Source: Paragonimus westermani
Taxonomy: Eukaryota; Platyhelminthes; Trematoda; Plagiorchiida; Troglotrematidae
Direction of reading: 5' to 3'
Length of the DNA stretch: 64,000 bases
Assembly (NCBI GenBank): GCA_008508345.1
Contig: QNGE01000917.1
Span: 129,363 to 193,362 of the forward strand
The notes under the pieces were generated by a model that did not search any database, was not told where the DNA came from, and worked only from the letters and a program-made list of their open reading frames with translations. Numbering within the stretch: the stretch's first letter is position 1; each line of letters starts with the position of its first letter. The position numbers and the translations under genes were made by a program. Below, in pieces: positions 14,601 to 26,198 of this stretch.

Positions 14601-15684
14601 AAAAGGATGTTTGCGTGATAACGTTGCGATCAGAGTGTAGACCGAATTATTACCAAATATTGTTGAATCTACAAAAATCTCTGCTGAAATTTCACACGTT
14701 TAATCTTCGGTTGGTATGGACGTTTAGTGCATAAAGGTGCGCCTTAAAAATGACAACCAGTGTTACGGTAAACCGATAGCAGTGCACGTGTTCCTGCGTC
14801 ACACAACTGGGTTTTGGACGCCTACTTGTTTATGGTGGTTTAACGTTTTAAAGTCGGTAAGTGATCCGCCGCTTGTTCGAAAAACCCGCTAATCCACCCA
14901 TCAACCATTGTCTAAATACTGGGTGTACACAGCCGGGTACACATCACATTCAGTAAATGGTCACGGACCAGCAGTTCTTAAGGTTCTTTACTAGCAGATA
15001 CCATTTAATTCCGGAATCCTTTTGACACAGTGGCCGACGTGTATGTCAGTGCTTTGTAGATTATCGGGACTAGTTAGCCGAATTACCGATTTGCTCATTG
15101 TACTGTATGATTCAGTTCAATATGTGTATCACGAAACGTCTTCTATCTCATGCGTCTTGTTTAGTCAGAACTGCAAAGCACTCTCTTCAGTGGTGTGATG
15201 ATAAAGTCTTGCTATCTGATCTTGTTGAAGTGCGGTTTATTACTCGCTGGGACCTCTTTTCCGATAAAACAAACTGAATACACTCAGGCTTAAAGTTGGT
15301 CGTTACCTTACAAATGGCAAGGCTTACTTCAGAATCAATCTGGCAAATTTGGGTCTGGGCCCCCTTATCTTGGTGGATCAGCCGGACATGTAGTTGACTC
15401 TTGAGGCAGGGGCAATCATTTGTTGAACCTCAGAATCAACCACCCTATAACAGTGTATCTGAAAGCGCTATTCGACACCAAATAAGGGTGCTATGCATGC
15501 ATCGACTCTACAGTAACCAAAGGTGTCTTTTCGGGTTCCGTACGGGCAATATTACCTAGTCATTCAAATAATTGACGTGGACAGTTTAAGCACTACATAA
15601 CTAAATTGCCCAAAGATCTTCCTGGTCATCAGAAGGCTGTAGACAGACACATCTACATATCATTATCACACTGTACTCCACCCG
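11641..15684. other. Gene-free stretch between gypsy fragments
   Basis: No family is recognised here. If the RT fragment at 11.4 kb and the integrase-like tail at 15.7 kb belong to one element, the decayed RNase H and integrase core should lie in this stretch, but I could not see their catalytic motifs. A plus-strand open frame of 117 codons at 12398-12748 has no recognised similarity. A TTCGAAC T-loop at 13811-13821 is listed separately. Confidence 0.4.
13762..13821 (+). repeat. tRNA-like element with consensus B box
   Basis: The 11-base sequence GGTTCGAACCC at 13811-13821 is a perfect pol III B box. About 49 bases upstream there is an A-box-like TGGCAAACGTT that lacks the final GG. The spacing fits a tRNA-derived promoter, but only a short T stem can be drawn and no acceptor stem is visible. 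A short (GGTGGAT)2 repeat sits between the boxes. It is most likely the 5' head of a decayed SINE, and a chance B box cannot be excluded. Confidence 0.35.
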
Positions 15685-15744
15685 GCTGTGCACACAGATC
15701 TGTCTAAGTGCTTGCATGTCTTTAAACCGGTACACTTTCTGAAG
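15685..15744 (+). mobile_element. Possible Ty3/gypsy integrase C-terminal tail
   Basis: A 20-codon stretch reads AVHTDLSKCLHVFKPVHFLK. It resembles the C-terminal tail of trematode CsRn1-type gypsy integrases (pattern: vH.DL..C.HVF.r.d...kpL), just before the GPY/chromo-like module. Flanking frames are interrupted, and the catalytic DDE region is not visible upstream. It lies about 4 kb downstream of the gypsy RT fragment, in the same orientation. That order fits a single decayed element, although the gap is longer than in an intact copy. The match is short, so chance remains possible. Confidence 0.35.
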
Positions 15745-18264
15745 CAAGCATAAATCGGTTGATTACTGATGTTGGATCAGCAGTCTTCGCCAGGACTGCT
15801 TTCCGAAGCGTCATTCTAATGTCTATATAAACTCATTAGAAACAACTGAACAAGTCAATATAAATCTTGGTTAAGCTAGCTATACTCCTGGACATATTAC
15901 GAAATGGTGTTTATCACATTGCCGAACGAATCCACTGAGAAGTTGGACTACCCAGAGATTGACAGAAAGGACAACATGGCTTAAAGAGGGAAATTAGTCG
16001 TTGAATACTCCGAGAAGCTCCTTGAGCGGATGTGTGAAGAATCTTCGGATGAATCACACGTGTATCAACTGGGAAGGTAATTGGTTGATGTCTAGGAGGT
16101 GCTACAAAATAATCGTGTGTGAAGCGAACATTCCAGAACTCCCGAAATGAAGAACATGGTGTCAAAATAGCAATGCCCAATCCGTCAACAATTGTAAAAT
16201 TAATTGAAATTAGGAACACAGCAAAAACGCACTGTCTGTAAGGACCAAATAAAACTCGGCAACCAGACGTTTGGCAGAATTCGATGTTGGTCAATCCTGT
16301 TGGACTGGAAAAATGCACGTATTGAACCTGCCTCCATGTCTCTCCTTCTTATAGAAACTAACGGTTGTCGTAACATTTAAACGGACAGCATGCAACATAG
16401 TAAACCGTGGTAGTTGTCAAACATTTTGCATACCGTAACACTAAAGAACCAAGTAACATACTCGGCACAACATAAACGCACAACATAAGTGGTATATGGG
16501 AAAATTTCAGAAGGAAACACATTAGATGAGAGCTACTGTCACAATAAGATTTAACATCCTTATGTATCAAGTAAGTATGATCTGCTTCAGTTGTTTCTTC
16601 ATTTTGAGAGCCATCACAAACGCGAAATATTTTCAGCATTCGCAGTGAGTGTGAATTTCTAGCCTCTGTCTTAAAAATAAACTCCAGAACTCACCGGTTG
16701 TGCAAATCTTTGACGCCGCCAGGACTTGACTTCCGACCGCACTTTTGGAAATGGTTGTCGACACATGGTTGTTCGACCAATTGTCAGGTCTAACTTCAAC
16801 CTAATCATATCGTGAAGCACTAATTAGTAATCTAAGGAATTGTTCAGCAGGCTTAATGAACTCGGAGATTTCGACCAGATTCAGCAGTCCTTATCATTTA
16901 GTGACAATAAATCTTAAATGTCTACTACTAGGATAGTTAGACACCCCCCCTGACCTGCCGATCTTGAGGATAACAAGCAATCTGAACATTACCCAAAGGC
17001 CACATCTCACTTGTGGCGAAGATACGTACTTCTGACAAGCTTTAACAACAATAGCACCTGAGTCTACTGCCCCTCTTTCAAAGAAGCCGACAGGGCAGTC
17101 TATCTGAACACAAAAACTATAATGAATTTTGGAGGATATTGTGGTCTGTTGCGTGAGCAGTAGTCACGAAATATTTGCGTTTTGACTTCTTGCTCTCGAT
17201 TTTAACTCATTTACATTCAGTGAGATCATGTGTAGTAACGACAGTCAGTATTCTAGGATTGCCAGGTTTATCCTCTATCGTTGCTTTCTGAACTGGCTTG
17301 CTGTCTGCATTACGTGTCACAAAGTTGCTGAGCGATCGGAAAAAAGGCCCACTGGTGAAAAACGTCTTTCTGGCCTACTGTGTTACCACAATACTGTGGT
17401 TAGCCTTGTGCACTACATCGATCCGGAGGGTTATGCCTAAAAAGAATTCACTCCTTCCAGGTGACAGACAAGCCAAATAGCAGTGGCCAGAGGAAAAAGA
17501 GTTATATTCGTAAGGTTGTTCACTACATGAAGTGCTTAGTTTGTAAGATACGATTGTATGAACATACAACAGTTTTAGCAGAACTGTTTTCCGATTAAGG
17601 AAGGAGATGGTTAAGAAGATGTCCTCAAATGAAAGAAGCTTCAATCGCTTGACGGTTGTTCGTGACCGCCGGCGTATTATCCAGTACGATCGAAAAAATT
17701 TTAGTATCATTCAGAAGCCTGCTACACATCCGAATGGTGCCCGTGCATGCAGCAGTATCTAGAATCAGACAGCCACTAACCTCTCGGGCTGGTCACACCA
17801 TTGACTGTCAAAATGTTGAAGCTGTGAGTACAGCACACCTGTATAATCCTATCTCAGTAGGTCCAATTTCGTAGTCATTAGTTCGGGGTGGCTTCTTCAG
17901 GAAAGCTCTGTCCCTTGTTGTTTTGAAGGCCTGAACATTTATTCCAAGACTCAGGGTTGGTTCTCTCAATTCAACCAAGTTCTATGGCATAAAAGACCGG
18001 AAAGAATCAAGAGTTATCGGTAACTTGATAGATAAGTTCACTTAATTTCATCTACTCCCCATCTACTGCTAAATATCCTCCTCCCAACCCAAGACAACTG
18101 GTAAATCCTGTCGTTTTTAGCGTCAGCACTGTCGGACAAATAGTCCTGCAGGCTGCTTTGAATTGCACACTCTCGAGTCCAGATTTGGATGAGTCGGATG
18201 ATGGTGAAAGTGTATTGACACAAACTAGAAGCACGTTTATTTGTTATATCTACATGTGTCTCAG

Positions 18265-18414
18265 AAACAAGTATGTCGGATCCTGTTCAGAATGTTTTCT
18301 ACGAGGATGTCTCCAATTTTTTAATGCAGCCTAAACACCTGAACAGCGATATATTTGTTAGTGACATGAACAAGAAGCATGGTCGTCTTGCTTCGGAGGA
18401 GAAGCAGCTGCGCG
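18265..18414 (+). CDS. RAPH1: MRL gene, first recognised exon with possible start codon
   Basis: An acceptor (TGTGTCTCAG) is followed 8 bases later by ATG at 18273. The frame runs 47 codons to a donor, G|gtatat, leaving one base of a split codon. The next exon begins with AT, so the junction codon becomes GAT (Asp). The peptide starts MSDPVQNVFYEDV and ends EEKQLR. It is hydrophilic, with a short amphipathic stretch (VFYEDVSNFL) in the position where RIAM and lamellipodin carry a talin-binding helix. That role is only a guess. An alternative phase-1 donor at 18429|gtgtat would add five codons and make the junction codon CAT. The frame stays open upstream of the ATG to a stop near 18222, so an earlier start in another exon is possible. 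Confidence 0.5.
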
Positions 18415-19754
18415 GTATATTCGGCGTACGTGTATGACGTACGGACATTGGCGACCGGCTGTTACACGTGTACACAACTCACCCACCCTAAACACTGAGT
18501 ATTGCATTTTATTGCAAACGACGGCAATGGGTCACATGGGAGTCATATTGTAGAAATCAAAGATGGATGCAAATCGGTCATATAGCCGTCAGCCATCGGT
18601 GGCTTCATCCCATTGATTATTTCCATTCAGTATGAAATAAACATATTGACTCAGGTCATGTTGTTGTTCGTGCCCGCCTTGTTTAGTCGTTTAACCAGAT
18701 ACAATCCATTCACAAACACAAAGTGCTCAGTCGAAATTTGAGTGGGGAGATTACACGAAACGCCTGTCACGCAGCGCTGAAAATTAAGTTGTCCGAGTTA
18801 CAACAAACGAGAATTGGGTAAGAGTCCCAACAGTTGGGAGGACCTCCAGTGGAGGGGTCTGTTCCGAAGGAAGCACCGGATATAAGAGAGATGAGGAGTT
18901 CTGCTGATTCAACGAAACTAATAAGCAAACGTAGACTGATTCCATCCTAACCCTGTCTACGGCTAAGACCGTCGTGAACTGAAACGAGGACACACGAAGA
19001 GTTTGCGTAAAGACTGTAAGGTTGACCTCTCCCAGCACACCAAAGAGATGAAGAAAGTATTTTTATCGAAGAACAGCAGGGTACTGATTTTCTTGATTTG
19101 TGATTGAGCCCGCTGTCGGTCGGGTGTTACTGGTACTAGGTGTAAAATGTTAGCTCACGAATTTACAGCCTGTCACGTTGACTTGACATATGAACGGGGT
19201 ACACTGAATGACAGTTCGGTTGGCCTGAGCCATCTCATTTATTGGTGAGTGGTGAGAGTTACGTGGTTAGTAATGACATTACAAACTATCGTTAGTCGGA
19301 AGCCTAAGTGGCTTTAGAACTTAAATTTTGGGGACGTAGTAAGCCTACAGATCCGCTCCTTTTCCTTCCAGTTGTTTTCGGAGATGGTGGAAAGAGACTG
19401 CTGTCTGAATCAACCACATTTCTTTGTTCCATGTGGCAGAATGAGCACGTGTTAAAGACTAATGTTTACCAACAACCATTCACATTTTCAAGCAAACTAA
19501 ACGAATGCCACGTGACAGTCTCGGAAGTATTAGCTTTGTCTCTGTCACATCCAAATTTTATAGTTGATCTGTATGGTGTACGATTTGCAATTTCAAATAG
19601 TAAACTTCCGTTACAAAATTGATTTCACATTGAGCACGTCTTTGTTATTGCAGAGAGACTGCTCAAGTTTGTCAAGCACCCCCTTACCAGGTAACTTAAT
19701 ACTGCTGACGAGGTGCCCGTGAGGATTGTAGATTCGTTAATGTTCATAGAATCA

Positions 19755-20130
19755 ACTTTATTGACAATAGGCAGGGGTTACAATGCGTATGTACGCTCGT
19801 TTTCGTTCTATGGATCAGAGACCTGCCTCATGCATGCGAAAGATGCATATTCTGTCAATATTCGACCACCGTCATCTGCATCCGCTAGCCTGCATCGGAT
19901 GGGCTGACCATGTGAGCAATGTGACAGTTCGTCAGCTCGTGTTTGCGCAGTGTGCGAGTTCGCGATCAATAAATGGGATTTTGAATATGCAAGGTCTTCG
20001 TTGATTGAGCCACGTGCTCCGAATTCCGATGGAGCGTCTGTCGCACCACGTATGGTTCACTGTGGTTGCTGGTGATTGAAAGAAACTGCAAGGCAACCAG
20101 TCGGTGAGGTGATATCAGTTATGAAAGCCT
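19755..20130 (+). mobile_element. Non-LTR retrotransposon reverse transcriptase, 3' fragment (pseudogene)
   Basis: The translation matches the C-terminal region of endonuclease-reverse transcriptase LINEs common in flukes. Family landmarks appear in order: YGSETC (for LLYGCE.W) about 19810, FDHRHL (for FDhRCLR), IGWADHVSN (for vGW..Ri.N), VTVRQLVF (for eaVR.rvlg), then LSHVLRIP (for LgHVlRMp) just after 20004. The first part uses two frames near 19790-19860. Three positions where the family has Trp are TGA: before LSHVLR (20002-20004), in GD*KKLQ, and in VR*YQL. The element lies in the first intron of the MRL gene, sense to it. The RT catalytic domain and endonuclease are missing, as in a 5'-truncated copy. 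Confidence 0.75.
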
Positions 20131-20259
20131 TTACAGTTCCGGTGGTTGGTAGATGTCGTCTGCATGCACCGTTGAGAACACTCTCTCATTTGGTAGTACG
20201 TCACAAGAAATGGTGAATATATACCCGCAATCGCGTTGACTTTTCTGTTCCGTTAAATT

Positions 20260-21342
20260 CAGTTGCTTTTTATCGTCACCATACATTCGTTCCTATTCAT
20301 TACATTGCAACTTCGTACAGCACTGTCAGAGCCAAAGATAGTTCGTACCATTGTACTCGAGTGTCAGACTGAAAGTGACTGACTGTCTGAACGCCATTAC
20401 TTATTAACCCCAGCCGGTTTCTTAACAAATGCGTTGAATTTACTACAATCACGCATGAAAATCCCATTTAGAGCACCCTGCATAACTGGCCTAATGTTCT
20501 CTTTCCTAGTGTTTATCCCAATAGACTCAATAATTTTGAAGTGTTTTCTCTCTCTATGGGAGTCTTAATTATCAGGGATGTTACTCTAACTGCGATTTGC
20601 AATTTATTAGAAATAACTTTTGTCGTAATAAATTTTTAACCCCCACTTTATTCTATGATCTAACGGGGAACAACAGTAGTTTTTGTGAACTAAATATCCC
20701 ATTCTAGTCCTTTCCATTCAGAAAATTACTTGCAATTTATCGAGATGTATGTGTTCTCAAATTGTTTGGGCCGCCGTCTTGCTTTTCTTTGAATTGCCTG
20801 AAATTGTTCAGTAAGTTCACTGACTTCTAGACTTCTCAAGAGGCCACACTTGTGTTGCTCAAGCACTCCTAAGTAATTTTGCTGTCGTTCGACATGTATT
20901 TTCTTGATTAATCGTCCTTTTGTTCTCGTGCGTCTTTTTCGTTTCCCATTTTCTTCTATTCTGTATTGTGAAAGGTATTAAAACAATCCTTATATTTTGC
21001 ACACAGAAATTCTCACAAATCTAGTCAGTTGTTTGTGTAGTAAAATATAGGGACTGCCCCGTTTGAGTGGAAAGTTTGTGGCCGTGGTTGTTCCTAAGTT
21101 TTAAATGCGACCCAGTGGAAAGATTAACTTGATAAAAAGCGTTCTTTAGAGAAATGATGAGAGGTCACCGTAAGATGACACAAACCGTTTATTAATACAA
21201 GGGACACATTTATGCACAGTGTGACCTGGTCTACTGTATTAAAAAAATACCATGGTGAAAAGAGGCGATTGTACAAATGTTCACTTTTCAGCAATGTTTA
21301 ACAGTTTTTCTCATTCCCCATGTTGTGTTTACTCATCCGCAG
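20260..21342. other. Intron sequence, nothing recognised
   Basis: Intronic sequence between the LINE fragment and the coiled-coil exon. I see no exon, RNA gene or repeat family in it. It is T-rich on the plus strand towards the acceptor. Confidence 0.6.
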
Positions 21343-21443
21343 ATGCAGCAGCAGAACGTGATCTAAACAGTTTACTTCGTGATTTGGAAGTAGTGGAGGA
21401 GCGCATGAAGGAATTGGAACAAGAGAATACCAGTTTCAGTCGC
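21343..21443 (+). CDS. RAPH1: MRL gene, N-terminal coiled-coil exon
   Basis: The exon lies between acceptor ATCCGCAG and donor CGC|gtaagt. It enters with two bases of a split codon and leaves in phase 0, giving 33 full codons. The peptide starts AAAERDLNSLLRDLEVVEE and ends ENTSFSR. DLNSLLRDL matches the conserved DLDALMADL helix of RIAM and lamellipodin, which precedes a coiled coil in those proteins. The following Glu/Lys-rich heptads (VVEERMKELEQE) predict a coiled coil here too. In the family this segment can pack against the RA-PH module or help dimerise. The phase fits the previous exon's G|gtatat donor. Confidence 0.82.
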
Positions 21444-24400
21444 GTAAGTCGCTGAACCATGTGAAAGTTGTCAACACTTGCGATACTCCCTTTGTGGTTC
21501 ACGCTTGAGTGCTACTGGATGCAGTACGTTTTCTGTCTGAGTGACTTGTGAGAAACATTCGTTGATATGTTTTGTGAAAATCGCTTTATTCTAATATACG
21601 TCTATTTCGAGACTGGACGTAGAGCAGATCATCAAATGCCGTTCGGATGCATGCTTATGGTCGGCGTTTGATAAATACAAGTCATAAAGACTTGAAAAAA
21701 ATCGACCAATCTCTGGTAAGAAACGATAGCATATAATAAAACGAGTAGGCTGCTTTTGTCAACTCAGTGCACGAACGCATGAGCACATGAACACAAGTCA
21801 GCATCACGCATGTTAAACCTGAACAAACGGTAATTTGAAAACAACATGATCCATGCCAGTAATTTTAAATTAATTCACGGCAATCCCCACATTGGTTTCA
21901 CAACTATATGGGTGAGGTATTGAAGTAAATTCTAAGCATTTACATTTGTGGACTTCCATGAGAAATCACTGCCATCCAAAGGAAATTGCACTACCCTCCT
22001 CCTTTTCATATTGATCAACCGCGTATATGTGGGAGTGATAAGCCTCTACGGTTGCAAAACCTGGTCGAGCAGGTGCTAAGACGTAAACTCTTTTCATTTA
22101 TTAGACCAATGATGTCTACATTCTATCGCATACATGATGTGCCAACAACGAAGTGTAATGAGACTCGTTTCAATAGTTTTTTAAGATTGCTTGGCTGAAA
22201 TGAATGCTGTGCTAATTACGCCAACTAACCTTCTGGAACTACGTACAACTATTGTCCACGTGCCAGCTGAATGCCCTAAGATACCGGGTGAACGTGATTC
22301 TGTTCATTCAAATGACACCTACCAGTAATTTGGTTATTTCTGGCCCGGTTTGTCTCCCGGATTGGAGTCTTCATGTCTGATCATCAATGACTGTTAGTGT
22401 TGGAAGAAGTGACAGTTAAACAGACTCAGTGACGTGAATGTCATGCTGCTGCATCCACGAAATAAGCACCCTTAACCAGTGTAATCAAGGATGCCTTATT
22501 TTCAGTGTTACCTGTTTTTTTCACGATACGGGTATGCGGTTGGTATACTTTTGGGTTAGAACCTAATAACACCGTTAGAATCAACGTCGCTGGTGTTTTT
22601 TTCATACAGTTGTATGGTGATTGAACATTGATGTCAACCATCGGCATATTATTGTCCATGATGTTAGTGAAACTTGATGTGACAAACGCTTTACTCTCGT
22701 TACGATAACAACTTTTCACCCAAAGATAGCAACTACCAGTTAAACTTTGTACTGTAATTGATTTGTGGAATACAGGTGTGCATGTTTTTATTTCCCCGGG
22801 CTATTAGGTACAGCTTGGCTATTTACTCATCGACAGTTTTAGGATCTAGACACATTTGGGAACTGGATTTTTTGCCATGTGAATGCTACTTACCTTTGAT
22901 CTTGGAGTTGCCGTACGATTAGCAATTCCAGGTACAGTCTCCAAGCGGATTCATCCAATAGTTCTATTTGGTTCGAATTCGACATTATTACGTAAATAGA
23001 TATGAGCTTGAAAGAGTGCTCCGACTCCTATGGGTGTAATGTCTTTGGAACGCTAGTCCGTAGGCCGCTGGTTAAATGTTGGCTACAAAACCTTCACACA
23101 CATGATGTGTAAAAAACCGGCGTGTTGAAGTGTCGCAAAAGAGAGTGTGCAGTATTACCTCAGAGAAGGATCCTTTGAAATGAAACAGCATCATCCAAGA
23201 AGTGCCTTTACGTGGCACCGAGATATCCCACATAGAACAAGAAAGCCTCGTGAGACCTTCTTAGAAAGAGCAAAATAGATTTAATTTGTTTCTGCAAGCA
23301 AGAGTATAGCAATCCTATTGGACAAAACCAAGCCATGTCAAGTGTTGACCTCCAGGTGTATTACTAAAGTGTATAAGTCTGTTAGCAAACACACACCGCA
23401 CGTCGATCTGGTATTCGAAAAGCTGACTAGCAATAACCTAAGAAACCTGACAGCATTCTTGCTACATGTTTTTTCAAAACCAATTCTCACACAAACGTCA
23501 CTTGACTAACGGTGCGACGATAACTTCTTTGAAAGCCAAGAAAGCGCAGAGGTTGGCAGACGTTTCATGTTGGAATCTAGGTACCTGCAGCTATATAGGT
23601 AGTAATACCATAAACCGGACTCCTTTGCTGGAGAACTGTAAGACACAATGTAAACCCCACTTATGTACTATTCCAACCCTTCGTCTAGATGAACCGCATT
23701 TCTTTAAGATATAGTTTTCATTCGCATAGTGTCCACCACGAATCTCGATAAAACAACGGTGGTTATGTTGTTCTGCCACTTTAGAGTACTGGGTTCATAT
23801 CCACGCCAGTTGGCTCTTCCCTTGACCGAATCGTTCTAACAGCATAACAGTTCATATGTAGTCATACTCAGTATAACATTAAGAGCGGTAATGCATGCAG
23901 CCTATCTGCTCTAATTTGAACGTAATATTGAAATTTTTAATAGGTACACCAGGCTCTAAGCCAGAGTTGCTTGATAGCCTACTAACATTCGGCAGGTACA
24001 TAATACCTTAAGATAGTAGTAATGGTCATATGATGTAACCGCTGTATTAATCTGGAATGTTTGTCGAGTTTGGCTTCAATGACCAGGTGATTTCACCCTA
24101 CTTGTCTTGTCACACTGATGCCAGTCGATCTTCATTATATTAAAACCTTCTATTTTAAAAAGAAGCACTTCCACAGAAGAAACGTTTTTGTTCACACAAA
24201 AAGATGCTTTTAGTTTATCACAGTACCATTCGACATGGGGACATGTTAACAAATTAGAATCGTTGGCAACTGCAGCATCCGTGATGAACGGTTCATATGT
24301 ATGCTTCCGAGTTGAAGCCTGTAATCTGTCATCGATATCGGTGTGCGTAACTTGCTGTGTCAGGGATTATTACTACAGTTAACGGGTTTGGTGACCGCGT

Positions 24401-24797
24401 GAGAGAGCAATTGCTACCAGCTGTCTATGTTGTCAGTTGGTTAGTCAAGTAGCCGTGTGATTGACCGTTTTACCATGAGATGGTCCTCATCGACCGGTAA
24501 ATTGAGGATTTCATTATGGACTTACATCTGTATCAAACACTGGCCGTGTGTTCATTGCACTAATCAGCCAGAGTTGAAGGTAACCAACGTAGTGATGATC
24601 ATCTAACAAACTGGTAAGTATATCATGTTTGCACGTTTGGTCCTTTGAACACACACGTGCAGTGTTACTGTGATGACAAACACACATTACATCCATCAGA
24701 TTGGTTCTGCAATAAACACAACAGTCCACTCTGTTTATATTAACGGATCGGTTAGTACCTAACTGAGGCTCAACCCCGTTTGTTGTTTTCTCTACAG
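21444..24797. other. Intron, nothing recognised
   Basis: A 3.35 kb intron with gtaagt donor and TCTCTACAG acceptor. No exon or repeat family is recognised inside it. Open frames on both strands (for example minus 22441-22719) show no similarity I know. Confidence 0.6.
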
Positions 24798-25352
24798 CGT
24801 TACAGCCTGGCATCCTCCCCGACTTCCAGTCAGCCAACTGAAGTTCCGGGGTCAAATGATTCCAAATTATACGTTAGCAAACACGACAACCATCAGCTGA
24901 AGATCTCTCCAAACAAAGAGAACGGATTCATTTCTGCTCAATGGGCTGCCGAGTTGAACAAAGACGCACAAATTGTGATACAGAGAGGACCCGCCGTTTC
25001 AACGACTCAGGCTTCGTCACCACCAGCATTTTTGGGCGCTGGTGATGCTTGTATGAGTCTTCCAACATCTCCACAACCTCCCACACCTTCTTTGGGTCTT
25101 CTTCAACAAACAGAGGCTGGTCTGTGGTGTGTTACTCACAATTCAGTTGAGAACACATCAAATTCTCATGGCTCCGGGAAGGGGCTTCCAGTGGGACAAA
25201 GGATCGAAGTGGGTCGACCTATGGGTGATGATGGGCAACCGACGTCAACGCGTCTGTTGTCTGAAGCTTGCTATAAAAATGGTCCAGCTGAAAAGTCAGC
25301 GCCAAGGGATCATTATCAGTACTCTGGAGAAAACGCACACCTGAGATCCACG
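24798..25352 (+). CDS. RAPH1: MRL gene, Ser/Pro-rich exon 1
   Basis: The exon is 555 nt, or 185 codons, phase 0 at both ends. It has a strong polypyrimidine acceptor (GTTTTCTCTACAG) and a gttaga donor. The previous exon ends in SFSR and this one continues RYSLASSPTSSQPTE. The peptide is low-complexity and disordered in style, rich in Ser, Pro, Gln and Gly. It contains proline clusters such as SLPTSPQPPTPSLG, which could be phosphorylation or SH3/WW-type sites; that is inference. Vertebrate MRL proteins have a Ser-rich linker in this position, between the coiled coil and RA. Minus-strand frames overlapping its 5' edge are shadows. Confidence 0.82.
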
Positions 25353-25787
25353 GTTAGAACATGATCAAAAATGAATTCGTTATTACCGACATCAAGATTC
25401 TCACGCTGTTACTCGAATTCGTTATCACCATTCCGCTGGCGCTTCAGTGAAACTGAATACTGTATCCAACCATTACACTTTCATATGCACACCTTGTGGA
25501 TGTCAGAGAATTTGATCGTGCATGAGAGAACAAAATAAGTAACCAATGTTACCAGATTCAGCGCGATTTCTAAACACTCCTGTTGTACTGCCTAACAATA
25601 CAGCATCATTAACAACACAACACATATAGCCGTCGTTCAAATGTTTGTTTGATGTAAGGACAACCAGTGGCTTACACTCAGTTAACGTGTTGTTACAGTG
25701 TATGTAAAAGTACACAGCAAGCAAAGTCCGGATCCAACAGTTTTGATGTTCTAAACCATTGTTTAACTGTCTATTCACTTCAAACAG

Positions 25788-26198
25788 GGTTTGCCGTCTC
25801 CTTGCACTCGTCCACCGGATTTTGTGGACACTTCGGTATCCGCCACTCCTTCAACCGACCACCGGTTAACTAATGCTGTTCACACTCACATTCCCAACAG
25901 TACACACACGCATCAGCAAGAAAGTTTCAAGGTTCATGAGTCATTGGCAATGAGAGCGCAAGAGTGCAACCGAGAGTGGGGCCTGTCTCAACAGTCGACT
26001 CAGCTCAGCGCCTACACACAACCAAGCAAAGCCAAGGATGGGGAAGACGACCGATCTTTGAGCGGAGTCGGCAGTTGGAGTCCCGGACATCCTCCCGTCA
26101 GAAGGGATAAAATGAAATCTCACTCTCTAGCGGAAGCTGGAGAAATAGATAGACTTTCCCATTCAATCAGCCCCGAAAGTTCCTTGTCCGATAAATCT
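25788..26198 (+). CDS. RAPH1: MRL gene, Ser/Pro-rich exon 2
   Basis: The exon is 411 nt, or 137 codons, in phase 0 at both ends. It follows a short 435-base intron (acceptor CTTCAAACAG) and ends at donor TCT|gtgagt. It begins GLPSPCTRPPDFVDTSVS and ends with a Ser-rich stretch around SPESSLSDKS. Like the preceding exon it is hydrophilic, with many Ser, Thr, His and charged residues and no folded domain that I recognise. It extends the N-terminal linker before the RA domain. The frame stays open about 30 codons past the donor, but gtgagt is near-consensus and the following residues become hydrophobic, so I end the exon there. Confidence 0.8.

Noticed and set aside
19308..19622. Plus-strand open frame of 104 codons just upstream of the LINE fragment
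   Set aside because: No similarity to LINE endonuclease or RT is seen, and there is no splice continuity with the MRL exons.
24514..24855. Minus-strand open frame of 113 codons
   Set aside because: It partly overlaps the start of the well-supported plus-strand exon at 24798 and has no recognised similarity.
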